Assembly: GCA_938743325.2 (NCBI GenBank)
Contig: OW568876.1
Location: 1 to 64,000, forward strand
Length of the DNA stretch: 64,000 nt
From: Pycnococcus provasolii
Lineage: Eukaryota > Chlorophyta > Pseudoscourfieldiophyceae > Pseudoscourfieldiales > Pycnococcaceae
Reading direction: 5' to 3'
A model generated the notes under the pieces. The model saw nothing but the letters and a program-made list of their open reading frames with translations. It ran no database searches and was not told the DNA's origin. Below are positions 38,325 to 48,672 of this stretch, in pieces; positions within the stretch are counted from its first letter, which is position 1, and every line of letters begins with the position of its first letter. The translations under genes were made by a program, and so were the position numbers.

Positions 38325-39695
38325 ATGGCACTCGCTGTCGCCAACCTGCACGCAGCCACGCAGCAGCAGCACCCGCACCCTATGGCGCACACCACCAACT
38401 CGGACATTCAGGAACATGCCACGCCAGGAACGTCGCAGGATGATGACGCAAATGTTTCCAAGAAGCGAAAAATACAAAGCCTGCTCTGTGATGAGGAGGA
38501 AAATGCAGCCGTGTACGAAAAGACGGATAAGGAGGACCAGACGACACCGCTTCCTCCTCAACCTCACGCCGCCTCGGCAGTCACTCCTCACGCCCACCAC
38601 CAGCAGGCTCAGGCTGCCGCTATCATGGCGGCTGTCATGGCGCAGCACCAGCAGCAGGATGCCGCGGCTGATGGTGCCTCTCAGCACGGGACACAACAAC
38701 ACCCTCCCGTGCTTCCCACGTCAGACGGCCTGCTCGTGCAAACGCCGTGGGGCATGGTGCTCCACCCTAACCACTGCACGTGCGCGACGTGCACGTCGTA
38801 CCATGGCCAGACAACGCCGAAGCAGCGAGACATGCTGGCATCCGCGTTGCAGAAGCAGCAGCTCGATGCCATCATCCAGCAATTTGCGGCTGCACAGGCT
38901 GCTGCAGCACAGGCGGCTCTCGCATCGGCACACCAGCAGCAGCAAACACCACCCGCGTTGCGAGGCATCACCTCGGCGCTCCCGCCACCTCCTCCTCCCC
39001 CTCCGAGGAGCAGCAACAAGGGACCTTCCACACCGCCACCGCCACCGCCGCCACCGCCACCGCCACCTGTGGGCAGAGAGGCTACGAGCGAGCTTACGTT
39101 GGGTGCTGACCACCACGCGCCGACGAGCAGCGGGAATACGAACAGCAACAAGAAGACGGGAGAGGCGAGCATGCGGCGCCTGCCTGGCGCGACGGTGGCG
39201 GGCAGCGGATACCGCGGCGTGAGCAAAGCCTCGAAAGGCATGTGGCGCGCGGTGCTGTGGCTCGACGGATGCGGACGGCAGCAGTACCTCGGCCAGTACG
39301 CGACACCCATCGAGGCGGCACGCGCGTACGATCGCGCCGCACTGCGAACCAAGGGTGTTCGCGCGGTTCTCAACTTCCCCGAGGAGGCTTCGGGCTACGA
39401 CATGTCAGGAAACGCGGCTCTGCCCGCGTCCAGGCTTGGCGTCGAGAGCAAAGCCTCGCCAACGAGCAGCGCCGCGGAGGCTGGCGTGGCTCCGAGGCGG
39501 CATCGCGCATCCGCCAAGCTGAGCGCAAAGCGCGCAAAGCGTGCACGCTACGACGACTACGACTACGACGACTACGACGACGAGGAGGAGGAGGAGGAGG
39601 AGGAGGGCGGAATGAGTGCTCTTGAGGCGCTGCTCGTTGTCGCGCAGCAGGCTACCGACGGAAGCACGGACGAAGAGGATTGGGTGGTGGAATAA
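38325..39695 (+). CDS. AP2-domain transcription factor-like protein
   Basis: 456 residues from ATG 38325. The N-terminal 290 residues are rich in His, Gln, Ala and Pro, with a possible nuclear signal (KKRK) near 47. One AP2 domain lies at about 295-353: GYRGVSKASKGMWRAVLWLD, QQYLGQYATPIEAARAYDRA and NFPEE, with the YRG and RAYD elements intact. A basic patch (SAKLSAKRAKRARYDDY) and a Glu-rich acidic run follow, then ALEALLVVAQQATDG. A single AP2 domain indicates DNA binding in the nucleus; targets unknown. Confidence 0.88.
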   Translation: MALAVANLHAATQQQHPHPMAHTTNSDIQEHATPGTSQDDDANVSKKRKIQSLLCDEEENAAVYEKTDKEDQTTPLPPQPHAASAVTPHAHHQQAQAAAIMAAVMAQHQQQDAAADGASQHGTQQHPPVLPTSDGLLVQTPWGMVLHPNHCTCATCTSYHGQTTPKQRDMLASALQKQQLDAIIQQFAAAQAAAAQAALASAHQQQQTPPALRGITSALPPPPPPPPRSSNKGPSTPPPPPPPPPPPPVGREATSELTLGADHHAPTSSGNTNSNKKTGEASMRRLPGATVAGSGYRGVSKASKGMWRAVLWLDGCGRQQYLGQYATPIEAARAYDRAALRTKGVRAVLNFPEEASGYDMSGNAALPASRLGVESKASPTSSAAEAGVAPRRHRASAKLSAKRAKRARYDDYDYDDYDDEEEEEEEEGGMSALEALLVVAQQATDGSTDEEDWVVE

Positions 39696-40592
39696 ACATC
39701 GTATCTTACACCTTCGTTGTGTTGCGTCGTTTGGACGGACACCACCGAAACTTTCTAGGCTGGCGAGTGAGCGTATTTTTGACGACGGCTTTTTTGGTTG
39801 CCAGAGGACGCGGACGAGAACTACAACCTTCACTTTTTGACCCCATCGACGAGGGCTGTGGTTTATACGCGTGTTCACAAGGCCCAATTGCGGCACGGTT
39901 TTCCATACATCATCACCTAACTTACCTTAGTAATCTTAAATCGAAACTTTAATATCAACCATCAACCAACACGTGACGTTCGTTCCCCGCGGCCTTGTAG
40001 GGTGCAGGGTGGGGCGGTTTTTGGCGCGTGACGTTTTCGTTTTTTCGGATGAGGGGGAGGCCAAAAGCTTTTCTGCTCTCTGCTTTTCCCTTCCCCCCCT
40101 TGAAATGACGTTTCTTGTCAGGGATAACGACCGATCGACCCCCTCTTCCTCCTCCTCCAAGCAGCTTCGTTTGCCAGCCAGCAAGGGGGCGATTGGAGTC
40201 CTTCCTACCACCCCAGAATGAGCTGGCTTCCGCTCGCTAAAAGGTTAGTCGCTGCGTGGACTTGATCCAGAAGTTGAATGCATGGGCATGGATTGATTGG
40301 GCAGGCCGGACGTCACAACTCACAGGACAGAGGAGAGGGCACCCTAAACCCGAACTCCCATGGCTGAAACGTCCCTCTCCTTCTCCCTCCCACCCCCCTG
40401 GGGGTCCCTTTCTTTCTAAGGTAGGTTCTTCTTCTGCGCCACCAAGACGCCTTTTTCGCCCTTTTGCCACTCCCCCACCGCCACGAGCCAGCCTGCAGGC
40501 GCACACACAACCACCCTTCGCGCCGACAGCAGCCCATCACGCCAGCCGCGCAAGAAGTCTCGCGCAGCACCCTCTGCCCCCCCCCCTGGTGC
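39696..40592. other. Intergenic region upstream of PRA1
   Basis: 897 bp without a supported gene. It contains the AP2 gene 3' region, an E2F-like word TTTTTGGCGCG at about 40018-40028 and a C-rich tract before the PRA1 start. The PRA1 frame is open back to 40464 but lacks family similarity there. Confidence 0.5.
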
Positions 40593-41543
40593 ATGGCTGC
40601 GGCGTCCACCACGGGCACTCCTGGTGTGCGGCCACGTATTTCGTCCATACTCAGAAACAACACCACCAACAACACCACCCACCAGCCAATGCTCTTCCAG
40701 TCCAACCCGCTCTCGCTCGCGCTCGACACGAAGTACGTCGACGCGTGGTCGCGCAACGAGGTCATCAACGTGCGCGATGGAAGGAGGTACAGGCGCTCGT
40801 CGCTTCCCGCGCTCGCCAACCTGCCGCCGGCTGTCGCGGCGGCGTCCGTCACAGGGCAGCACGCCGGAACGCCCGCGAGGAGCAAGGCGTCGTCCATCAC
40901 CATGCTCACAGTCGAGGACCTGCTGTACCCCGCACGACCTTGGCGCGAGTTCTTCTACCAGGTTGGTTCCTACGGCGTTCCCACGTCAAGGTGGGAGGCG
41001 ACGAGGCGACTCGACGCCAACGCCGTGTACTTCCTGAAAAACTACCTGTACGTGCAGCTCGCTTGCGTGCTGTACGCGCTCTGGGAAAGGCCGCGAAGCC
41101 TTCTCGGCCTTGCCATCGCAGTCAAGACGTGGGACGTTCTGCGCGAGTACGGAAGCGACCCGAGAACAGATGTCGAGGGATTCGCGTACCGCGCAACGTC
41201 CTTCGCCACCATGCTCGGATGCTGGCTCGTTCTTGTGAACACCACCGTGTTTCCCACCATAAGCCTAGGCATACTCATGGGTTGTGCCGTCGTGTTCGTG
41301 CACGCGCTGCTGCGACGCATGCCACCGGGACGGGCGGTGGGTAGCGAGTACGACGTCGACCACGGGGCAAGTTCCATGCTCAACCTGGCGCTCGAGGCGG
41401 CACCACAGGCACAGCAGGCTAGACCACGTGCCGCCGCCGCCCCCGCCGCCTCGACCTTGGCAATCGAGGCACCGCCTCCGACGATGGCGATCGAGGCACC
41501 TCCCGCCACGGATGAGGCTACTGCCGCAGCACCACAATTGTAA
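40593..41543 (+). CDS. PRA1-family (prenylated Rab acceptor) membrane protein
   Basis: 316 residues from ATG 40593. The PRA1 core is at about 110-250: RPWREFFYQVGSYGVPTSRW, then LKNYLYVQLACVLYALWERP and two hydrophobic hairpins (FATMLGCWLVLVNTTVF, LGILMGCAVVFVHALL). The family sits in ER and Golgi membranes and binds prenylated Rab GTPases during vesicle transport. The N-terminal 110 residues and the Ala/Pro-rich C-terminus are lineage-specific. Convergent with the methyltransferase gene, 78 bp. Confidence 0.85.
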   Translation: MAAASTTGTPGVRPRISSILRNNTTNNTTHQPMLFQSNPLSLALDTKYVDAWSRNEVINVRDGRRYRRSSLPALANLPPAVAAASVTGQHAGTPARSKASSITMLTVEDLLYPARPWREFFYQVGSYGVPTSRWEATRRLDANAVYFLKNYLYVQLACVLYALWERPRSLLGLAIAVKTWDVLREYGSDPRTDVEGFAYRATSFATMLGCWLVLVNTTVFPTISLGILMGCAVVFVHALLRRMPPGRAVGSEYDVDHGASSMLNLALEAAPQAQQARPRAAAAPAASTLAIEAPPPTMAIEAPPATDEATAAAPQL

Positions 41544-41621
41544 ATGAAAAACAAGTAGTCTACGAAATATTGATACACACAGACAATTACATCCTCTTCC
41601 TTCTCCTGTGTCTTTTTTTGA

Positions 41622-42623
41622 TCAGATGTCGTCGTCGTCGTCGTCGTCGGGCTTGTTGCTCGTGCTGTAGTTGAGTCCCTTCCGCAGCACGAATGTTGCA
41701 TTCAGCCGCGACGCTGTCTTCAAGCTCTCGTGACTTGTCGCCCAGCTGTCGCCGCCGGGAGCAAACTGCTTGAAGCACGTCGATCGACACGAGGGGTCGA
41801 GCAGCGCCTCAAGCTCGTCATCCTCGTCGTAGTTCGTCACCGGCTGAAGGCCCACCTCGCGTGCAATCGCCTCGAACGCGTTGCGAAACACCATGAATTC
41901 CGTCGATCCTTGCCCACCATCCGTGACGGTGTCCGTGATGGCGCACGTGTATGCGCTGCCGAACGTGTGGTACGCTCCGGGCCACCTCGCCTCGAGGACG
42001 AGCATGGGTGTGTCAAGCAAGTTCTTTCCGTCGAGCGTTTCCAGCACGGTCGTGCCGAGAGGACACGCGCCGATGAACAGTCCATCGTTGCTGAGCGCGC
42101 TTGCGACATTGCCGAGGAAAGCGCGAAAGCTCGACTCACTCGCCCAGAAGTAGTGCACGGCAAACATGCAGCACACGACATCGTACTTGCGCGGAAACGA
42201 CACGGGTGACTGGCCGAGCTGGTCCGTTGCCGCGAACGTCGCCTGGGGTGGTGGGCCGGCGGCATCCTCCGGCGGCTTCCACGTGACCATCGTCTCCTCC
42301 CACCGCTTCTTCGCCTCCTCGATCTCGCCAGGGCTGAGGTCGTATCCAAGCACCTCGCTCACGCCCGCGTCAAGCCACTTCTGAATGTCTCCGCCACGCC
42401 CGCAGCACAGGTCCGCGAGCGCCACCTTCCCTCCGGTTCGCTGCTTCGCACGTCTCACCGCGTAGTTGATGAGTGCTCGCTTCACGTTGTTGTGGTACCG
42501 CTTGAGCGCCGCAGCCGCTCCCGACGCACGTGCAGCTCGCGCCTGCGTCGCTGACACGGTCGTAGAGGCGTGGCTGTCGTAGTGCGCGCGCATGAGCTCG
42601 ACCGTCGCGTTTTCCGTCGCCAT
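41622..42623 (-). CDS. mRNA cap guanine-N7 methyltransferase-like protein
   Basis: 333 residues from ATG 42623. The segment KRYHNNVKRALI followed by DLCCGRGGDIQKW (SAM-binding motif I, residues 71-83), then LGYDLSPGEIEEAKKRW and DVVCCMFAVHYFW, is the core of the cap-0 methyltransferase family, which methylates the 5' cap guanosine. There is no guanylyltransferase domain. Lower similarity in the C-terminal half and an Asp-rich tail leave room for a paralogous RNA methyltransferase. Confidence 0.88.
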   Translation of the reverse strand: MATENATVELMRAHYDSHASTTVSATQARAARASGAAAALKRYHNNVKRALINYAVRRAKQRTGGKVALADLCCGRGGDIQKWLDAGVSEVLGYDLSPGEIEEAKKRWEETMVTWKPPEDAAGPPPQATFAATDQLGQSPVSFPRKYDVVCCMFAVHYFWASESSFRAFLGNVASALSNDGLFIGACPLGTTVLETLDGKNLLDTPMLVLEARWPGAYHTFGSAYTCAITDTVTDGGQGSTEFMVFRNAFEAIAREVGLQPVTNYDEDDELEALLDPSCRSTCFKQFAPGGDSWATSHESLKTASRLNATFVLRKGLNYSTSNKPDDDDDDDI

Positions 42624-42840
42624 GGTCGGAGCAGATTTGGGCAACACTAACCCCGAACTGCGGAGTTGGGGGTTTGGTTGGCTTGATTATGCGACCGGGA
42701 CCCGGGGCCTTCGAAAGAGCTTCGTTCGAAGGAGGCCTCGGAGGGGAAAGGTCCTCCGAAAAAGATTCCAGATCGCCACTTCCGGTCCGCCGGTGCGCGC
42801 GCGAGTTAAGCCTGCCTCAACAACGCTACGATAGCTGTGT
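42624..42840. promoter_or_regulatory. Short head-to-head promoter
   Basis: 217 bp between the cap methyltransferase-like gene and the transporter gene. A telobox-like word CACTAACCCC is at about 42645-42654 and a G-rich inverted counterpart (GTTGGGGGTTTGG) lies just downstream. Confidence 0.4.
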
Positions 42841-43956
42841 ATGCAACGGCGCCCCGCCAACATGGGATCGAAGGAGACTCTGCAGGAAGGCAAGGCGGAC
42901 GAGGCCTTGGCGCAAGGCGCACCTGCGCCTGCACCGATACAGTACGCGACCATGGCGTTCTGCATAATCGGCATCGTCGGAACGCTCATGGTGTACGCCG
43001 TGCTACAGGAGCGGATCATGACAATGCCCTACGGTGAGGAGGGAGTGCACTTCTCGGCAAGCCTCTTCATCGTGCTGATCAACCGCGTCATCACGTGCAC
43101 GACCGCGGCGGCCACTACCGTCGTGCGCAAGGAGGACATAAGGCCAGCCGCACCGCTGTACTGCTACGTGCTTGTCAGCCTGAGCAACGTCGTGGCCACA
43201 ACTTGCCAGTACGAGGCGCTGAAGTATGTGTCGTTTCCTGTTCAGACGCTCGCTAAGTGCGCGAAGATGATCCCCGTGATGGTCTGGGGTCTTATCATCC
43301 TGGGCAAGCGATACAACTCGAAGGACTACCTGCTCACGCTCGTCGTGACGCTCGGCTGCGCGGTCTTCATGGGAACGGGTGCGACGAAGAGCAAGCGAGC
43401 CAAGGCTGGAGGCTCGGACTCCATCTACGGGCTGATGCTCATGTGCGGCTACCTCGGCTTTGACGGCTTCACGTCCACGTTCCAGGAGAAGCTGTTCAAG
43501 AACTACAAGATGTCCACGTCGAACCAGATTTTGTACGTCACGCTCAGCTCTTCGTGCTTCGCGCTCTTTGGCCTACTGAGCGCCGGCCAGCTGTTCCCCG
43601 CGCTTGCGTTCGTAACAAAGTACCCGGAGTGCCTGCGCGAGATGCTGATGCTATCGGTAGCCGCGACGCTGAGCCAGAACTTCATTTCCTTCACGGTGAA
43701 GAGGTTCGGCGCGCTGTTCTTCGCGACGGTGATGACAACGCGGCAGCTCCTGAGCATCCTGCTGAGCTGCGTGCTGTTCGCTCACCCAATCACGTGGTCT
43801 CAGTGGGGCGGCACGGCGATGGTGTTTGGCAGCCTGTACTACAAGGCATTCGCGGGCAAGTCGAAGGACTCTTCGAGTTCGACTTCGAGCGACGCCAGCA
43901 AGGCGAGCGCGATCGGCGCACTACCAACGGGCAGCGGCGGCAACGGTCAGCCTTAA
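42841..43956 (+). CDS. UAA-family nucleotide-sugar/PAPS transporter
   Basis: 371 residues from ATG 42841; ATG 42862 is equally plausible. About ten hydrophobic segments run along the protein. Family features: YAVLQERIMTMPYG after the first segment, EALKYVSFPVQTLAKCAKMIPVM, GYLGFDGFTSTFQEKLF and RQLLSILLSCVLFAH. These fit the UDP-sugar/PAPS (SLC35B) transporters of Golgi or ER; the substrate cannot be assigned from sequence alone. The tail is Ser-rich. AATAAA at 43968-43973. Confidence 0.87.
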   Translation: MQRRPANMGSKETLQEGKADEALAQGAPAPAPIQYATMAFCIIGIVGTLMVYAVLQERIMTMPYGEEGVHFSASLFIVLINRVITCTTAAATTVVRKEDIRPAAPLYCYVLVSLSNVVATTCQYEALKYVSFPVQTLAKCAKMIPVMVWGLIILGKRYNSKDYLLTLVVTLGCAVFMGTGATKSKRAKAGGSDSIYGLMLMCGYLGFDGFTSTFQEKLFKNYKMSTSNQILYVTLSSSCFALFGLLSAGQLFPALAFVTKYPECLREMLMLSVAATLSQNFISFTVKRFGALFFATVMTTRQLLSILLSCVLFAHPITWSQWGGTAMVFGSLYYKAFAGKSKDSSSSTSSDASKASAIGALPTGSGGNGQP

Positions 43957-44343
43957 GAAAGAGCCTCAATAAATTTTTAAGAAAAGTACACGTATTGACT
44001 ATTGGTAAGCCTTCGAGGACCGCATTATTGATTCCCTTCGGGTTAGGGTTAGGGTAATCGCGATAGGGTTACCAACCTACGGTAGTTAGGGTTACGGTGC
44101 GGGGCCTACCCTTGTCGACGTGGGGTTGGAAAAAAACGCCGTTTGTTTTCTCGCCCCTGAGAAACCCTCCCTCCTTTCCTTCTCCCCTCCCCTCCCCTCG
44201 AGGCTGAGGCTGAGGGCGCTGCTTCCCTTCCCAACCCCACTCTCTGCCGCGTCATTCTACACGCTCCCTTTGCCACGCTCACTCACTGCGCGTGCGTCAC
44301 AACTCACACAACTCACACCTCACGTACACATACACATATCACA
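43957..44343 (+). promoter_or_regulatory. MBF1 upstream region with telomeric words
   Basis: At 44040-44096 there are GGGTTAGGGTTAGGGT, AGGGTTACC and TTAGGGTTACGG, in the G-rich orientation on the coding strand. A C/T-rich and CA-rich leader follows up to the MBF1 start. Confidence 0.6.
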
Positions 44344-44769
44344 ATGGCGGGACAGTGGCAAGGCCAGGACTGGGAGCCGGTCGTGATCCGCAAGAAGGGA
44401 CCAGCCCCAGGCTCGTCCGCCAAGGACCCCAAGTCGCTCGCCGCGGCGATCCGAAGCGGCGCACAGGTGGAAACGATGCAGAAGTTCGGGGCGGGGACGA
44501 ACAAGCGAGGCGGGGGACCGTCCAACGCGCAGAAGCTGGAGAACGACACGGAGAACCTCAGTCACGAGCGTGTGAGCTCTGAGCTCAAGAAGATGATCCA
44601 GCAGGCGAGACTCGCGAAGAAGATGACGCAGGCGCAGCTCGGCAACGCCATCAACGAGCCGCCGAAGACGGTGCAGGAGTACGAGAACGGAAAGGCAATC
44701 CCAAACAACCAGGTGCTTGGTAAGATCGAGCGTGCCCTGGGCGTGAAGCTGCGTGGCAAGAAGAAGTAA
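44344..44769 (+). CDS. MBF1: Multiprotein bridging factor 1
   Basis: 141 residues from ATG 44344, normal length. N-terminal MBF1 region (QDWEPVVIRKKGPAPGSSAK, GTNKRGGGPSNAQKLEND) and C-terminal helix-turn-helix (about 82-136) with MTQAQLGNAINEPPKTVQEY. By family it bridges transcription factors and TBP in the nucleus and is involved in stress responses and translational fidelity. Convergent with VPS23, 98 bp. Confidence 0.96.
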   Translation: MAGQWQGQDWEPVVIRKKGPAPGSSAKDPKSLAAAIRSGAQVETMQKFGAGTNKRGGGPSNAQKLENDTENLSHERVSSELKKMIQQARLAKKMTQAQLGNAINEPPKTVQEYENGKAIPNNQVLGKIERALGVKLRGKKK

Positions 44770-44867
44770 ATAGTTTTGGAAAAAATCAATCGCTTTTTGT
44801 CTTTACTACTATAGTGGGCGTCGGCGGGTGGGGGAGAGAGAGAGAGAGAGTTTGTGGTGATGGTGAA

Positions 44868-46194
44868 TCAACTTCGCGCCGCCATGGGGTTCACACCCTC
44901 CAGCGTAGCCACGTGACTTGGGTGGCGCGATGCTGACGGCGCGGACGTTGCGCCAGCCGAAGCCAGCGTCGATAACAGCTTGTTCTGCTTAGCTCTCTCG
45001 AAGAACTGCGAGCGGCACAGCATTCTCGTGTGCTTGAGGTAGTCGCCAGCCTCCACCGCACCGTGCCGAAACGCATCCTCGAGTGCGTACAGCGCATCCT
45101 CAATCGCAAGGTCCTCCGCGCGTGCTGCCAGCAGCTGCGCGCCGCGTGGGTCGCGCGCAGTCACAGCCTCATCGAAAGGAGGCTGGACGACGCTTGCCGC
45201 CGACGCATCGCCGTTCTCCGCCGCGCTGCGCGCCATGGCCACAGCCTCCGGATGATCCTTCAGCCAGCCCTTCATGCGTGTCGATGCCTCGCTCAGCTGG
45301 CCCACGCTGTTCTCCAGCGCCTCGCGCTCCGCTTGCAGTTCCCGGCACCCCTTCTCGAGCGTCTTCCCGCGCTCCTCCAGCGCGTTCTGCTCCTCGAAAA
45401 GCGACTCGAGCGTGCGCTGCTCGTGCTGCTGCTGCGAGCTGAGCGCAACGCCGATTCGGTGCGTGATGCGCGCGATGGCGTCCGTGCGGAATGTCGAGCG
45501 AGGCGTCTGTGGCCTCTGCTGCTGCTGCGACCCAGCCGCAGCACTTCCCGAATACGCCGAGGCTGCGGCGCTCGCCGACGCCGACGCCGCGCCTCCGTTG
45601 CCGTGCGGTTGCATCGGGTTCGCGAACGTCTGTCCTCCATTATGCTGCTGCTGCTGCTGCTGCTGGCCTGGTGGCGACCCGCCGACGCTGAACGCCTGTG
45701 CAACGCCCGGCGGCGGCGTCCACCCTGGCGGTTTGGAGAAGAGTGGCGGGTCCCTTGAGAAGAGGGTGGACAGCGACCGTCCGAGGTCGACGAGGTTGGC
45801 ACGCGGGTGCATCCACCCACGCAGGAAGTCGCACGACACCTTTCCGCTGGGGTCAACGGACGAGTGCCTCGGCTTGACGATCATGTCTGGGGTGGGGCAC
45901 ACGTATACGAGCGGCGCGCTTCGCGGGTACGCCTCGAGCAGAAAGATGGTGACTGGCACGTTGTACCTGACATTCTGGTAGAACATGGGTATGGTTCCCT
46001 CCGTTCTGAGCAGGTGCGCGTTTCTGCCGTCGTTGTGCGTGTACGTTCCGTTCTTCACCTGCAGGCTTGGGAATTCTCGGAGGAGGTCGAGCAGGTGCTG
46101 CCTGATGGTCCACTTCGCATCCTCGGCGTACGGCAGTGCGTGCTGTCCTCTTTGCGAGAGCACGCTGTTGAGGTACGAGACGACCGCCTGGCTG

Positions 46195-46236
<42 letters not shown>

Positions 46237-46274
46237 GTTTGGTGGTATCCGTTTCCTCCTCCGAAGAACGCCAT
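44868..46274 (-). CDS. VPS23: ESCRT-I subunit VPS23/TSG101
   Basis: 468 residues from ATG 46274. A poly-Gln run near 15 precedes the UEV domain at about 28-165 (TYTHNDGRNAHLLRTEGTIP, YPRSAPLVYVCPTPDM, WMHPRANLVDLGRSL). UEV domains resemble E2 enzymes but lack the catalytic Cys, as here. A Pro/Gln/Ala-rich linker, a coiled coil (about 285-345) and the C-terminal steadiness box at about 395-440 (YALEDAFRHGAVEAGDYLKH) follow. Sorts ubiquitinated cargo into multivesicular bodies. Confidence 0.94.
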
Positions 46275-46766
46275 CGAGCACGTCCCTTCGAAGACGCGCG
46301 CAAAAAAAACAGCCGGGAATCGGAGAGAGGGGGCGAATCCACATATTGCGCGGGTGAGACCAGCCAGAGAGGGGGAGGGAACCTGGAGAGGGAGCTCCGG
46401 AGGGGAAGAAGAGAAGAGGACGCCGAGGAAACCACCTGACGCGAAGCATCCTACGAGCTAACCCTAGTTTGGGGGAGGGGGGAGGAACCCGAACCCGAAC
46501 CCTAATCAGGCGTTCAGCAGGGTTAACCCTAACCCTAACCCTAACCCTAAACCCTAAACCCTAACGGTGTGTCCTCCCTCCCCCTCCCTTCCTCCCACCC
46601 TTTTCCTCCGCTTTCAGGACTCGCTTTTGCTTTTCCTGGTGGCTTTTCCAGGTGGAGGGACTGAGGGAGGTACCTTCCCTTCCGTCCGTCATCAGCACGC
46701 TCCCTGTCCTGTCCTGTTCTGTTTCATTGTATCCCACGCACGCTTTCTGCCTGTTTGCGGTTCACA
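46275..46766. promoter_or_regulatory. Head-to-head promoter VPS23/PMI with interstitial telomeric repeat
   Basis: A CCCTAA array at 46522-46565 (TTAACCCTAACCC then two CCCTAAA units) and isolated GCTAACCCTAG at 46457-46467. The array includes both CCCTAA and the plant-like CCCTAAA unit. Confidence 0.75.
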
Positions 46767-48077
46767 ATGCTCAAGCTCAAGGTGCCCGCGCAGAACTACG
46801 AATGGGGACAGGTCGGCGCGGATAACCCGCACGTCGCTGTGCTGGGGGCGGCCAACGCAGACGCGACCATCGACGCGAAGAAGACGTACGCGGAACTGTG
46901 GATGGGAACGCACCCGTCAGGACCGGCGGTCGCCGCCTTGCCTGAGGGTTCCGCGGGCACGCTCTCCTCGTGGCTTGCCGAAAGGCCGAAGGTGCTCGGC
47001 GAAAAACTGCTCGCGAGGTTCGAGCAGGCGTCTGCTGGCAACCTGCCGTTCCTATTCAAGGTGCTCAGCATCAGAAAGGCGCTCAGCATTCAGGCACACC
47101 CCGACAAGAAACTCGCGGAGAAGTTGCACGCCGAGAAGCCGGACGTCTACAAGGATGACAACCACAAGCCGGAGATGACCATCGCACTGACGAAATTTCG
47201 CGCACTCTGCCAATTCATGCCAAGGCAAGAAATACGCCAGATGCTCAGGGAGATTGAGGAATTCAAGTTGATCATGGGTCTTCAGGAGTACGAGACGTTC
47301 TACGAAGACGCATTCTTCGAAGACAAAATATACAACGAGCACTTCAAAACCGTATTCCAGTCGGTGCTCAAAGTATCCCCGGCGCAGTTGAAGGAGGTGC
47401 TCGCGCAGCTGACGAACCGCATCGGGAAAATTCCGGAAGGGGAGCGTACGGAGAGGCAGGCGCTCGTGCTCGAACTCAACGAGCAGTACCCCGGCGACGT
47501 CGGCATATTAACCGCGATGTTCCTGAACTTGGTCTCGCTTGAGCCAGGCGAGGGGATCGTGCTCGCGGCGAACGAGCCGCACGCCTACCTCGCGGGCGAG
47601 TGCGTCGAGTGCATGGCAACGTCCGACAACGTCATCCGCGCGGGACTCACGCCGAAGTTCAAGGATGTGCCGACGCTGATCGACAACCTGACGTACAACA
47701 ACGTCAAGCCGACAATTCTTCGACCCGAGGCGGTTGGTGCGATGCGCACGTACAACCCTGGTCCGGACTTTGATGAATTTGAGGTTCGTGACATCCGCGT
47801 TCCGGCCGGTGCAACGCACGACGGCGACCCGATCGAGGGTGGCACGATCATGCTCATATTCGAAGGCGAGGCGACTTGTGTGGTGGGGTCCACGGAGGAC
47901 TTGGAATTGATTCCCGACGAGTCGGAGAAGGGCATGTACGCCAACACGTCGTTCGAAATGAAGAAGGGTGAGGTGTACTTCGTCGGCGCGAACGTGGGAT
48001 ACAGCATGGAGAACACGGGAAGCGGCGAATTGCGGGTCTTTTTGGCCACCTGCAACTCGCTCGTTTACAGCAGGTGA
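46767..48077 (+). CDS. PMI: Mannose-6-phosphate isomerase, type I
   Basis: 436 residues from ATG 46767. It interconverts fructose-6-P and mannose-6-P, feeding GDP-mannose for glycans and ascorbate. Type I zinc-enzyme features: AELWMGTHPSGPA, SIQAHPDKKLAEKLH (zinc-binding Gln/His), DDNHKPEM (Glu ligand), and LAANEPHAYLAGECVECMAT with the last His ligand. SDNVIRAGLTPKFKDV is the conserved tail of the active site. Length normal; cytosolic, no targeting peptide seen. Confidence 0.96.
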   Translation: MLKLKVPAQNYEWGQVGADNPHVAVLGAANADATIDAKKTYAELWMGTHPSGPAVAALPEGSAGTLSSWLAERPKVLGEKLLARFEQASAGNLPFLFKVLSIRKALSIQAHPDKKLAEKLHAEKPDVYKDDNHKPEMTIALTKFRALCQFMPRQEIRQMLREIEEFKLIMGLQEYETFYEDAFFEDKIYNEHFKTVFQSVLKVSPAQLKEVLAQLTNRIGKIPEGERTERQALVLELNEQYPGDVGILTAMFLNLVSLEPGEGIVLAANEPHAYLAGECVECMATSDNVIRAGLTPKFKDVPTLIDNLTYNNVKPTILRPEAVGAMRTYNPGPDFDEFEVRDIRVPAGATHDGDPIEGGTIMLIFEGEATCVVGSTEDLELIPDESEKGMYANTSFEMKKGEVYFVGANVGYSMENTGSGELRVFLATCNSLVYSR

Positions 48078-48672
48078 GAACTTAAGAGGTGAAAAGTATT
48101 TTAATGCATAATTTTTTTATTCCAAACAAGTGAAAATCAGGGTAGAAGCAAGAAGACGTGTACTGCACCTGTTATTAACATATGGCAGGTCCATGACTTG
48201 TGGGGTGAGGTGGCAGGCTGGCTCGCTCTCTCGAGGTATGAAATTGGGGGTTTAGTGGGGGTTTAGGCGACCTCAAATTGTTTTGGGGGTTCCACAAGTC
48301 CACGGGTTCCCACCGAAGCGGTATCCCCCGGGCCTGTTTTTTTTCCGCCGCCTCCTCCCCGCCCGGGCACGACGCCCTGCGCCTCCATTCCCGTTGCTCG
48401 AGGTACGTGTGTCGAGAGAGAGAGATGGGCGGCGTCGGAGGGTGAGGTCTGTGTGTGTGTGTTAGCGCGCGCGCACGCACGCACACATACACACGCGCAC
48501 GCGCGTGTGTGTCTGCGTGTATCCTTGCTGTGCGCGTGCAGCTCAACGGAGTTGGCGACGATTCGGTGTGCTGTGTGGTGATGGGATTTGTGGATCTAGG
48601 AAAACAAACAACACACACACTGACTTCTTTTTTATATTCACACAACGTACAGGTTTCAAAACACACGTCACC
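48078..48672 (+). promoter_or_regulatory. S29 upstream region with shared RP-gene block
   Basis: 595 bp. At 48299-48328 the TCCACGGGTT...GAAGCGGTATCCCC block seen upstream of plastid L4 recurs. GGGGGTTT words lie at 48245-48300 and a GT/GC/CA alternating tract at 48448-48512. No gene. Confidence 0.5.
48403..48652 (+). other. Possible 5' UTR intron of the S29 gene
   Basis: A good donor (GAG|GTACGTGT at 48403) and a pyrimidine-rich acceptor (ACGTACAG| at 48652) enclose 250 nt, leaving a 20-nt leader before the ATG at 48673. Inferred from splice signals only. Confidence 0.4.

Noticed and set aside
46522-46565. Telomerase RNA template
   Set aside because: A template needs about 1.5 repeats inside a structured RNA; here there is a long array in a promoter between two coding genes, and similar arrays recur in other promoters.
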